Positions 1 through 5,121 of a stretch of DNA of 5,692 nt are shown here, piece by piece. A model generated the notes under the pieces. It worked only from the letters and a program-made list of their open reading frames with translations, had not been told where the DNA came from and searched no databases. Every line of letters starts with the position of its first letter. The stretch's first letter is position 1. The stretch is from contig DVKA01000258.1 of NCBI GenBank assembly GCA_018716365.1, positions 1-5,692 of the forward strand. The letters run 5' to 3'. This DNA is from Candidatus Caccocola faecipullorum (GTDB taxonomy: Bacteria; Synergistota; Synergistia; Synergistales; Synergistaceae). The position numbers and the translations under genes are program-made.

Positions 1-51
1 TCCTTCATGCTGCCGAACTACGTCAAGAAGGCTCTGGAGCTGAAAGACTAG
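1..51 (+). CDS. speE: Spermidine synthase, C-terminal end (partial)
   Basis: Frame 1 is open from the window edge to a TAG stop at 49-51 and encodes SFMLPNYVKKALELKD. A Phe-x-Leu-Pro-x-Tyr/Phe-Val segment followed by a short amphipathic helix is how spermidine synthases (polyamine aminopropyltransferases) end. They transfer an aminopropyl group from decarboxylated S-adenosylmethionine to putrescine in the cytoplasm. The stop lies only 6 bases before the agmatinase-family gene on the same strand, and a speE-speB order is known from Bacillus subtilis and other bacteria. The identification rests on 16 residues plus this context, so it is probable rather than proven. The catalytic part lies outside the window. 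Confidence 0.7.
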   Translation, partial: SFMLPNYVKKALELKD

Positions 52-57
52 AGGCAG

Positions 58-906
58 ATGAAAAGCTCGATACAGGGCTTCATAGGCTGCGAAAGCTCGT
101 GGGACGAGGCGCGCGCCGTAATTTTCGGCGCACCCTTCGACTCGACGACCTCGTTCCGCCCCGGCGCGCGCTTCGGTCCCGCCGCGATGCGCTCCGAATC
201 CTTCGGCATAGAGACGTACAGCCCCTATCAGGACAAAGACCTCGAAGATTTGAAAATCTTCGACGCGGGCGACATCGAGCTGCCATTCGGCAACGCGGCG
301 GCGGCGCTCCGCGCGATAGAGGAGGCCGCGGACGAGATACTGGACGCGGGGAAAATCCCCGTCCTGCTCGGCGGCGAACACCTCGTCACGCTCGGAGCCG
401 TCCGCGCCGCGGCGAAAAAATATCCTGAGCTGCACATCGTCCACTTCGACGCGCACGCAGACCTGCGCGAGGACTACCTCGGCGAAAAGCTCTCGCACGC
501 CTCCGTAATCCGCCGCTGCTGGGACATATTGGGCGACGGCAGGATTTTCCAGTTCGCCATACGCTCGGGCAGCCGCGAGGAAATGTACTGGAGCCGCGAA
601 CATACGATGATGGAAAAATTCCGCGCCGGCACGATAGAAGAGGCCGTCCGCGCGATAGGCGGCGCGCCAGTCTACGTGACGCTCGACCTCGACGCGGTAG
701 ACCCGTCGGAATTCCCCGGCACGGGAACACCCGAGGCCGGCGGCCTGCGCTTCACGGAGCTGCTCTCCGCGCTGCTCGCGCTGCGCCCGCTCAACGTCGC
801 CGCCTTCGACATCTGCGAGCTCTCGCCGCACTACGACCACTCCGGCGCCTCTACGGCGCTCGCCTGCAAAACGCTGCGCGAGATGCTGCTCGCATACTGC
901 GGCTAG
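58..906 (+). CDS. speB: Agmatinase-family ureohydrolase
   Basis: This 282-residue protein is a complete member of the arginase/agmatinase family of binuclear manganese ureohydrolases, usually about 280-320 residues. All metal-binding motifs are visible: GGEH at 105-108, HFDAHAD at 129-135 (ligands D131, H133, D135) and LDLDAVDP at 209-216 (D210, D212). The conserved acidic residue is E254 in DICELSP. The expected reaction is hydrolysis of agmatine to putrescine and urea in the cytosol, feeding the spermidine synthase encoded just upstream. The ATG at 58 follows the upstream TAG by 6 bases. A GAGG overlaps that stop at 51-54, only 3 bases from the start, so translation may be coupled to speE. 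In some bacteria (Thermus and others) a SpeB homologue paired with SpeE instead hydrolyses N1-aminopropylagmatine directly to spermidine. The sequence alone does not decide between these substrates. Other ureohydrolases such as guanidinobutyrase are possible but less supported by context. Confidence 0.9.
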   Translation: MKSSIQGFIGCESSWDEARAVIFGAPFDSTTSFRPGARFGPAAMRSESFGIETYSPYQDKDLEDLKIFDAGDIELPFGNAAAALRAIEEAADEILDAGKIPVLLGGEHLVTLGAVRAAAKKYPELHIVHFDAHADLREDYLGEKLSHASVIRRCWDILGDGRIFQFAIRSGSREEMYWSREHTMMEKFRAGTIEEAVRAIGGAPVYVTLDLDAVDPSEFPGTGTPEAGGLRFTELLSALLALRPLNVAAFDICELSPHYDHSGASTALACKTLREMLLAYCG

Positions 907-931
907 GGCGCGAATAACGCAAACAAATCAC

Positions 932-966
932 ACGGAGGACGGCGAAGCGCCGTTCTCCGTTTTTTT
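932..966 (+). terminator. Intrinsic terminator after speB
   Basis: A 13-base-pair stem (932-944 with 948-960) contains a single G-T wobble and closes on a 3-base AAG loop. It runs straight into seven T residues (960-966). It starts 25 bases after the speB stop. This is a textbook Rho-independent terminator for the speE-speB unit on the plus strand. There is no matching T run on the other strand, so it is directional. Confidence 0.92.
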
Positions 967-1113
967 CGTTGTTCTTCCCACGCCTGGAAAATACATATTT
1001 TTAAAATTTCTCGCAGCGGGATTTCCGACCGCGATTCGGCTCATACTGATATTTTCTCATAATCAGCCTTCGCGCCGCCTCTCTTCTTCGCGTCTCATCC
1101 CTGTTCCGGAATT

Positions 1114-1129
1114 TTACAAATTTTTGTAA
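1114..1129. promoter_or_regulatory. 16-base operator-like palindrome
   Basis: TTACAAA at 1114-1120 is mirrored by TTTGTAA at 1123-1129, giving two perfect 7-base half sites around a TT centre. Outer GGAA (1108-1111) and TTCC (1130-1133) extend the symmetry with a 2-base offset. There is no T run after it and no adjacent gene end, so it reads more like a binding site for a dimeric transcription factor than a terminator. It sits about 140 bases before the acetyltransferase start. No regulator can be named from the sequence. Confidence 0.4.
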
Positions 1130-1207
1130 TTCCCGTAGCGGAGGCGAGACTGCGCCGTCTTCTGAAATTTTTCGGCCGTCCGCGCTTTTAGGCTTCTTTT
1201 GAGCAAC

Positions 1208-1233
1208 TATAAAAGGCGCGGCTGTTATATACT
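1208..1233 (+). promoter_or_regulatory. Candidate promoter -10 region for the acetyltransferase gene
   Basis: Two AT-rich -10-like elements lie here: TATAAA at 1208-1213, and a TG-preceded TATATA at 1226-1231 that overlaps TATACT at 1228-1233. The second resembles an extended -10 element. No good -35 box sits at 16-18 bases from either one; the nearest candidate, TTGAGC at 1199-1204, is about 21-23 bases from the second. The position, 30-55 bases before the start codon, suits a promoter, but the match is weak. Confidence 0.27.
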
Positions 1234-1254
1234 TGTCTCATTCGACAGACGGGC

Positions 1255-1258
1255 GAGG
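1255..1258 (+). promoter_or_regulatory. Ribosome binding site that decides the acetyltransferase start
   Basis: GAGG at 1255-1258 is 8 bases from the ATG at 1267 but only 2 bases from the in-frame ATG at 1261. Normal Shine-Dalgarno spacing therefore favours 1267, and the protein would begin MEFFIRPF, a typical N-terminal strand of a GNAT domain. Confidence 0.5.
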
Positions 1259-1266
1259 CGATGACT

Positions 1267-1773
1267 ATGGAATTTTTCATAAGGCCGTTCGAAGAGCGCG
1301 ACATCCGCGGGCTGAACGAAATCCGAAGAATGCGCGGCGTGCGCGAGACAATCCCGGCGCTCGCGTCGGAGAGTCTGGAATTTACGGAGGCCGTTGCTAA
1401 AGCTGTGCCGGCCGCGGCGCCGAACCTCAGCGCCGTCGTCCGCGAAAACGGCGAGGAGATCCTCATCGGCAACGCGCTGCTACGCCTCTGCGAAAAGCCG
1501 AAGATGCGCCACACAGCTTCGCTTGCGATAGTAGTGCGGACAGAATACCAGAACATGGGCGTCGGCAGAGCGCTTCTGGCGGAGCTGCTGCGCATAGCCG
1601 ACGACGACCTCATGCTCGTGCGCGTCAGCCTCGAAGTCGCTGAGGAGAACGCGCGCGCGATTCACCTTTACGAGTCGCTCGGCTTCGAACGCGAGGGGCT
1701 TCTGCGCCGCGCCTACACGGAGGGCGGCAGATACGGAAACATCGTCGTTATGGCGCGCCTTCGGGAAGCTTAG
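1267..1773 (+). CDS. GNAT-family N-acetyltransferase, YhhY-like
   Basis: This 168-residue protein has the length and layout of a single-domain GNAT acetyltransferase, which transfers the acetyl group of acetyl-CoA to an amine. The N-terminal strand and helix (IRPFEERDI) are typical. Motif A, with the pyrophosphate-binding loop QNMGVG at residues 95-100, follows the beta-4 strand ASLAIVV. Motif B is NARAIHLYESLGF at 128-140, with the usual tyrosine. The tail EGLLRRAYTEGGRYGN...MARL resembles the Escherichia coli YhhY group, which acetylates certain amino acids. That is resemblance from memory and does not prove the substrate. The ATG at 1267 was chosen on ribosome binding site spacing; 1261 would add two residues. 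The MFS transporter gene starts 6 bases after the stop, so the two are almost certainly co-transcribed. A joint role, such as modifying and exporting a small amine or drug, is inference only. Confidence 0.85.
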   Translation: MEFFIRPFEERDIRGLNEIRRMRGVRETIPALASESLEFTEAVAKAVPAAAPNLSAVVRENGEEILIGNALLRLCEKPKMRHTASLAIVVRTEYQNMGVGRALLAELLRIADDDLMLVRVSLEVAEENARAIHLYESLGFEREGLLRRAYTEGGRYGNIVVMARLREA

Positions 1774-1779
1774 GCCGTT

Positions 1780-2961
1780 ATGGGCTCCGTATATACGAAA
1801 CAGATAATCCGCTACATACTCATATTTTTCGCCGTCACCTTCACGAGCGCCTCGATGGAGAGCGGCTACTACTTCCTCATACCATTCCTTGAAGGCATCG
1901 GCGCGGACGCCGGGACGCTCGGCGGCCTTGTGATGGGCGTATGCTACGGCGTCTCGTTCCTCCTGCGCCCGCTCGTCCCATTTGCGGAGCGGCTCGTGGG
2001 CAAGGAGGCCGTCATACGCACGGGCTTCTTTGCATTTTTCGTCAGCGCCTGCGGAATCGCGCTCTTTGCGCGCACGCCAGAGGGCGTCATCGTCTGCCGC
2101 GCGATAGCGGGCATCGGCATGGGCGTAGTCACGATAATCCTGCAAAGCTACGAATACCAGCTTCTGCCCGCGGATGTGCGCGGGCGCTGCGTATCGCTGA
2201 TAACGGTCGCCTACAGCCTGCCCGCGCTGATAGTGGTGCCGCCTATGGAATATCTGATAAGGAATGGACATTACAACCTCTACGCCGCGACCTTCCCCTT
2301 CATCGCCGCGGCGGGGCTCTTCGCCGTGATGAAGCTGCCGAAGACCAGACGCGGAGACACGCCGCAGAAGGATGAGCCGAAGGAAAAGGTCTCCTACCTC
2401 TGGCTGCTTCGCTCGCCGCAGGTACTCTTCTTCGCAGCCTCCGCGGCGCTCTTCGCCTTTACCGACGCGGCGCAGCTCCGCTTCGTCCAGCTCGCGGGCG
2501 AGCGCGGCCTCGCGGCCTCCTACTTCTTCAGCGTCTCCGCGGGAACGGCGATGATTTTCCGCCTCTCGTGCGGCAAGCTCGTCGACAAGCTGCCGCGCAA
2601 AGTCTGCGCGCCCGCCTCGACGCTGCTGACCGCTGGAATGATGTTCGCGGCGGCCTTCGCCTCAAGCCCGCGCGCCTTTATGTTATGCGGCTTCGTCTTC
2701 GGAATCGGCATGGGCTTCGGCTACCCCGCCTTCATGTGCCTGACGCTCGACATAGGAGGCCGCCGCTCCGCCGTCACGACGCTCGCCGTCGTCTTCGGCT
2801 TCATCTACTCGCTGCAGTCTTTCTTCTGCCCGATAATCATACAGCAGGCGATAAACCTGACCGGCAGCGTCACATGGTCCTACCGCCTGATATACGGCGC
2901 GGTCGTCGCCCTCGCCGCACTCATAGTCTACTTCAGCCCGAAGGTTTATAAGGATTTATAG
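1780..2961 (+). CDS. MFS transporter, 12 transmembrane helices
   Basis: This 393-residue, strongly hydrophobic protein has the usual length of a 12-helix major facilitator superfamily carrier. Helix 1 starts near residue 12 (YILIFFAVTF). A degenerate motif A lies in the loop between helices 2 and 3 (RPLVPFAERLVGKE, about 63-76). RAIAGIGMGV at 107-116 is the helix 4 signature, followed by LPADVRGR. A charged cytoplasmic linker at about 186-205 joins the two six-helix halves. The second motif A copy, GKLVDKLPRK, is at 265-274. The substrate cannot be read from the sequence; proton-coupled uptake or efflux of a small molecule is expected. The start is 6 bases after the acetyltransferase stop. 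The nearest purine-rich stretch, GGGAAG at 1763-1768, lies inside the preceding gene, so translation is probably coupled. Its last 6 bases overlap the convergent minus-strand gene. Confidence 0.88.
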   Translation: MGSVYTKQIIRYILIFFAVTFTSASMESGYYFLIPFLEGIGADAGTLGGLVMGVCYGVSFLLRPLVPFAERLVGKEAVIRTGFFAFFVSACGIALFARTPEGVIVCRAIAGIGMGVVTIILQSYEYQLLPADVRGRCVSLITVAYSLPALIVVPPMEYLIRNGHYNLYAATFPFIAAAGLFAVMKLPKTRRGDTPQKDEPKEKVSYLWLLRSPQVLFFAASAALFAFTDAAQLRFVQLAGERGLAASYFFSVSAGTAMIFRLSCGKLVDKLPRKVCAPASTLLTAGMMFAAAFASSPRAFMLCGFVFGIGMGFGYPAFMCLTLDIGGRRSAVTTLAVVFGFIYSLQSFFCPIIIQQAINLTGSVTWSYRLIYGAVVALAALIVYFSPKVYKDL

Positions 2962-3354
2962 CGGAGCGTTCCCGCGCCGAACGTCCGCGCAGTCCGCCGC
3001 GCCGTGCGGAGTATCCGCGAATGACGTTTCCCGCAGCTCCGCGTCTAATTTCAACGCGAAGCGGTAATTTTCGGCGGCCGTCGTGTCACTGTCGTAGAAT
3101 AGCGTGATTATCCTGTGCACGTCAGGCATGCTGAGGACGCAGCGCGTTCTGCCCTGCGTCCATATTCGCGGCAGCAGCTGGCCTTCGGCATATTTTCCCA
3201 AACTTTCAGCGCTTTGAAACAGTATAAGCTGCTCGAACAGACTATATGATTCCAGCTCACCGCCGCGCTTTATGATTCGAAACGGCCCCGCCGGCAAACC
3301 GGCTTCGGCGTATATCGCAATTCCATTTGCATCCATAAATTCGCCTGCTGTCAC
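2956..3354 (-). CDS. Uncharacterised 132-residue protein
   Basis: I do not recognise this protein with confidence. It begins with GTG, supported by a strong AAGGGGGG ribosome binding site ending 6 bases upstream, and no longer in-frame start fits better. It lacks a signal peptide and membrane segments. Residues 10-105 alternate hydrophobic strands and helices: GIAIYAEAGLP, then a helix around SLFEQLILFQSAESLGKYAEGQLL, then strands RIWTQG, RCVLSM and HRIITLFYD, then the helix ENYRFALKLDAELRE. This strand-helix-strand-strand order recalls Roadblock/LC7 or longin-like small-GTPase regulators, but that is a weak structural guess. The last 20 residues look unstructured. Codon choice is more relaxed and AT-richer than in the neighbours (TTG, TTA, AGT and GGA are used), hinting at low expression or a different origin. 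It lies downstream of the mmd operon on the same strand, behind a hairpin, and overlaps the MFS gene by 6 bases at its 3' end. Confidence 0.72.
   Translation of the reverse strand: MTAGEFMDANGIAIYAEAGLPAGPFRIIKRGGELESYSLFEQLILFQSAESLGKYAEGQLLPRIWTQGRTRCVLSMPDVHRIITLFYDSDTTAAENYRFALKLDAELRETSFADTPHGAADCADVRRGNAPL
2961..2988. terminator. Hairpin at the convergent gene ends
   Basis: GCGGAGCGTTC (2961-2971) pairs with GAACGTCCGC (2979-2988) as a 10-base-pair GC-rich stem with one bulged G and a 7-base loop. It begins at the last base of the MFS stop codon and lies within the final codons of the minus-strand gene. No T run follows on the plus strand and only a short AT-rich stretch follows on the other. 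It could act as a shared weak terminator or 3' end stabiliser for both transcripts. Confidence 0.4.
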
Positions 3355-3360
3355 AGCTTT

Positions 3361-3368
3361 CCCCCCTT
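3361..3368 (-). promoter_or_regulatory. Strong ribosome binding site for the GTG-started 132-residue gene
   Basis: On the minus strand AAGGGGGG is followed by the 6-base spacer AAAGCT and then GTG at 3354-3352. This purine run is the main support for the GTG start over the internal ATG seven codons in. Confidence 0.6.
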
Positions 3369-3390
3369 CGCATGATTTTCTGTCATTTTG

Positions 3391-3402
3391 CCGGCCTGCC
3401 GG
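3391..3402. promoter_or_regulatory. Short GC palindrome upstream of the 132-residue gene
   Basis: CCGGC (3391-3395) and GCCGG (3398-3402) form an inverted repeat around a CT centre, flanked on both sides by AT-rich sequence. It lies 37-48 bases before the GTG start, between that gene and the mmd terminator hairpin. It could be an operator in the gene's own promoter region. I found no clear -35/-10 pair, so the call is tentative. Confidence 0.25.
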
Positions 3403-3423
3403 TGAATTTTAACGCTCATATAT

Positions 3424-3462
3424 ACGAAAGAGCCCGGAGGCTTTCGCCATCGGGCTCTTCGT
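3424..3462 (-). terminator. Large GAAA-loop hairpin after mmdB
   Basis: Read on the minus strand, a 12-base-pair stem with one bulged A (3451-3462 with 3424-3436) encloses a 2x2 internal loop. An inner GGC/GCC stem is capped by a GAAA tetraloop. It begins 23 bases after the mmdB stop and is the natural end of the mmd operon. The following U tract (TTTCGTATAT) is poor, so termination may be leaky or need help, and some read-through into the 132-residue gene is possible. Confidence 0.7.
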
Positions 3463-3485
3463 TTCCTGTTGGTTTGCGGTTCGCG

Positions 3486-4610
3486 CTATTTGCTGAGAAG
3501 CGTGAGCATGGCTCCGGCTGCGACAGCGGTGCCGATGACTCCGGCGACGTTCGGCCCCATCGCGTGCATGAGGATGTAGGAGCCGGGGAATTCCTTCTGG
3601 ATGACCTTCTGGCAGACGCGCGCCGCCATCGGGACGGCGGAGACGCCAGCAGCGCCTATGACGGGGTTGATCTTTCCGCCGGACATGACTTTCATGACCT
3701 GTCCGAAGATTACTCCGCCCGCGGTGCTGAATATGAAGGCTATGAGCCCGAGGCAGATTATCTTGATGGTCGCAACGGTCAGGAAGGTCTCGGCCTGCAT
3801 GGTAGCGCCGACGGAGATTCCGAGGAATATCGTTGTCGCGTTGAGCACTTCGTTCTGCGCCGCCAGCGAGAGGCGGTCTGTGCAGCCGCATTCGCGGAGC
3901 AGGTTCCCGAACATGAGCATTCCGATGAGCGGGACGGAGGCCGGAAGGACGAGGCCGCACGCTATCGTGGATACGATCGGGAAGAGGATTTTCTCAGTGC
4001 GCGTTACGGGGCGAAGCTGCTCCATCTTTATGCTGCGGTCTTTATGCGTCGTGAGGAGCTTGATGACCGGCGGCTGGATGAGCGGGACGAGCGACATATA
4101 GCTGTACGCCGCGACTGCGACGGCCGGAAGTATGTCGCGCGCGAGCTTCGCGCAGAGGTAGATGGCGGTCGGGCCGTCGGCTCCGCCGATGATGCCTATA
4201 CCCGCGGCCTGCTGGATGGTGAAGCCCATGCACATGGCCCCGATGACGGCGACGAATACGCCGAGCTGCGCGGAGGCTCCGAGCAGGAAGGTTATCGGGT
4301 TGGCGAGCAGCGGGCCGAAGTCGGTGAGCGCCCCTATACCCATGAATATGATGACGGGATAGATTTCATGGTCTATTCCGAACTTCACGAAGTAGAGGAA
4401 TCCGCCCGGGTCGACTATGCCGGAGAGCGGCAGGTTGACGAGCAGGCAGCCGAAGGCTATCGGCATGAGGAGCAGAGGCTCGAATCCTTTAGCGATGGCG
4501 AGATAGAGCAGTATGAAGGCCACAAGGAGCATGACGAGCGTGGGCCCGTTGAGCGCGACGAAGCCGGACTGCTCGATAACGCCTTTCAGCGCTGTCAAGT
4601 AGAGTTCCAT
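3486..4610 (-). CDS. mmdB: Na+-pumping decarboxylase beta subunit (methylmalonyl-CoA decarboxylase)
   Basis: This 374-residue membrane protein belongs to the OadB/MmdB/GcdB family. It decarboxylates carboxybiotin on the carrier subunit and couples this to Na+ export across the cytoplasmic membrane. Its length fits MmdB/GcdB rather than the longer OadB (about 430). The GGADGPTAIY signature is at 142-151. D145, Y171, N315, G319, S324 and R331 keep the same spacing as the residues reported as functionally important in Klebsiella OadB (D203, Y229, N373, G377, S382, R389, numbered from memory). The pump therefore looks intact. Hydrophobic segments run throughout, with re-entrant-type regions around the GGADGPTAIY signature and at 311-331 (GGKINPVIGAAGVSAVPMAAR). 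It is the last gene of the mmdA-D-C-B run. Its ribosome binding site is GGGGAGG on the minus strand, 10 bases before ATG and inside a hairpin. Glutaconyl-CoA decarboxylase GcdB is the main alternative; the MmdA-like end of the upstream gene argues for methylmalonyl-CoA. Confidence 0.92.
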   Translation of the reverse strand: MELYLTALKGVIEQSGFVALNGPTLVMLLVAFILLYLAIAKGFEPLLLMPIAFGCLLVNLPLSGIVDPGGFLYFVKFGIDHEIYPVIIFMGIGALTDFGPLLANPITFLLGASAQLGVFVAVIGAMCMGFTIQQAAGIGIIGGADGPTAIYLCAKLARDILPAVAVAAYSYMSLVPLIQPPVIKLLTTHKDRSIKMEQLRPVTRTEKILFPIVSTIACGLVLPASVPLIGMLMFGNLLRECGCTDRLSLAAQNEVLNATTIFLGISVGATMQAETFLTVATIKIICLGLIAFIFSTAGGVIFGQVMKVMSGGKINPVIGAAGVSAVPMAARVCQKVIQKEFPGSYILMHAMGPNVAGVIGTAVAAGAMLTLLSK

Positions 4611-4612
4611 AA

Positions 4613-4640
4613 AAAGTTTTCCTCCCCAGGAAAAAACTTT
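4613..4640 (-). promoter_or_regulatory. Hairpin containing the mmdB ribosome binding site
   Basis: On the minus strand, an 11-base-pair stem (4628-4640 with 4613-4623, two extra A/T bases bulged) closes on a GGGG loop. The Shine-Dalgarno GGGGAGG (4621-4627) lies in the loop and the 3' arm, so folding would partly hide it. Five T residues (on the minus strand) follow, directly before ATG. The element could therefore act as a translational brake, an RNA processing site or a weak attenuator between mmdC and mmdB. The fold is visible in sequence; the function is inferred. Confidence 0.5.
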
Positions 4641-4667
4641 AGAACGTTATTCTGTTGTTAAGCTTTA

Positions 4668-5078
4668 TTAAGCGACTACGATCAGCGCGTCGCCGGTGCT
4701 GACGGTGTCGCCTTCTTTGCAGCAGAGCTGCTGTACGGTTCCGGCGACGGTAGTGTAGATTTCGTTCTCCATCTTCATGGCTTCGAGGATGAGAACGAGC
4801 TGTCCCGCCGTTACCGCGGTGCCGGGCTGGACGAGTATCTTAAGGACTTTGCCGGGCATTGGAGCGCTGATGGTGCCTTCGCCTGCCGGAGCGGGAGCCG
4901 CGGGCGCAGGGGCCGGAGCCGCCGCAGGGGCGGGAGCGGGAGCGGGCGCAGGAGCCGCTGCGGGAGCGGGGGCCGGAGCAGGGGCGGCTGCAGGCGCGGG
5001 GGCCGCGCCGGCGGCGAGCTCTTCAACATCTACGTCGTATGCTTTTCCGTTTACGGTTACTCTGTATTTGCGTGCCAT
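4668..5078 (-). CDS. mmdC: Biotin carrier subunit of the decarboxylase
   Basis: This 136-residue protein is the biotin carboxyl carrier of the Na+-pumping decarboxylase. It has three parts. A short N-terminal segment (MARKYRVTVNGKAYDVDVEE, 1-20) is typical of these carriers. An almost pure Ala/Pro linker spans about 22-65. The biotinyl/lipoyl-type domain spans 68-136. The biotin attachment motif EAMKMEN is at 99-105, with K102 the modified lysine, 34 residues from the C-terminus as in the family. The APMPGKV entry motif is at 72-78. The flexible arm swings carboxybiotin from MmdA to MmdB. The start is firm: AGGAGGT at 5087-5093 lies 8 bases upstream. That sequence sits in the loop of a small AATAC/GTATT hairpin (5084-5100). 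The gene follows mmdD by 43 bases, with no room for mmdE between them. Confidence 0.94.
   Translation of the reverse strand: MARKYRVTVNGKAYDVDVEELAAGAAPAPAAAPAPAPAPAAAPAPAPAPAPAAAPAPAPAAPAPAGEGTISAPMPGKVLKILVQPGTAVTAGQLVLILEAMKMENEIYTTVAGTVQQLCCKEGDTVSTGDALIVVA
4884..5015 (-). repeat. Ala/Pro-encoding low-complexity repeat in mmdC
   Basis: About 44 codons alternate GCN and CCN, giving runs of AP and AAAP. At DNA level this is an irregular GC-rich repeat made of GCCCCC/GCTCCC-like units. Such Ala-Pro linkers are normal in biotin carriers of this family and give the carrier a stiff yet mobile tether. Repeats of this kind are prone to length change between strains and to assembly error. Confidence 0.8.
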
Positions 5079-5083
5079 GAAAG

Positions 5084-5100
5084 AATACCTCCTGAGTATT
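5084..5100 (-). promoter_or_regulatory. Small hairpin presenting the mmdC ribosome binding site
   Basis: AATAC and GTATT form a 5-base-pair stem around a 7-base loop (TCAGGAG on the minus strand) that carries most of the AGGAGGT Shine-Dalgarno. The stem is AT-rich and probably weak, so it may only mildly affect initiation. It parallels the stronger hairpin at the next gene, mmdB. Confidence 0.3.
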
Positions 5101-5121
5101 TTTGTTGTTGTCGTCGAAGGC

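Larger units (their letters stand above)
967..1266. other. AT-richer intergenic region upstream of the acetyltransferase gene
   Basis: No convincing gene is seen on either strand in this 300-base gap; the minus-strand ORF reaching into it from the acetyltransferase gene looks like a shadow frame. Base composition is clearly more AT-rich than the flanking genes, with several A/T runs. It holds a palindrome centred near 1121, two diverged copies of an AT-rich element (986-1019 and 1108-1141), a weak CTGAT/ATCAG inverted repeat at 1046-1066, and AT-rich -10-like hexamers between 1208 and 1233. It probably carries the promoter and control sites for the acetyltransferase-transporter pair. Confidence 0.6.

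Noticed and set aside
1046..1066. CTGAT/ATCAG inverted repeat with an 11-base loop
   Set aside because: A 5-base-pair stem in AT-rich DNA is expected by chance, and there is no adjoining T run or gene end to give it a role.
1188..1613. A minus-strand open frame covering part of the intergenic region
   Set aside because: The Ser/Arg-rich translation has no recognisable pattern, and most of it is antisense to the acetyltransferase gene.
1480..2271. A 263-codon minus-strand open frame opposite the acetyltransferase and MFS genes
   Set aside because: It spans the junction of two real genes on the other strand, and its composition (many His, Arg, Tyr, Glu) is that of a mirror frame.
3372..4661. 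A 429-codon plus-strand open frame opposite mmdB
   Set aside because: It is antisense to the clear mmdB gene. The translation is overloaded with Asp, Glu, Arg and His and has no domain pattern, which is typical of a shadow frame in GC-rich DNA.
4884..5015. Possible tandem repeat or CRISPR-like array
   Set aside because: The units are irregular and in frame, and they encode the Ala/Pro linker of the biotin carrier. There are no unique spacers.
5079..5121. Possible mmdE gene between mmdD and mmdC
   Set aside because: The 43-base gap is too short for an epsilon subunit of about 55 residues and has no suitable frame.
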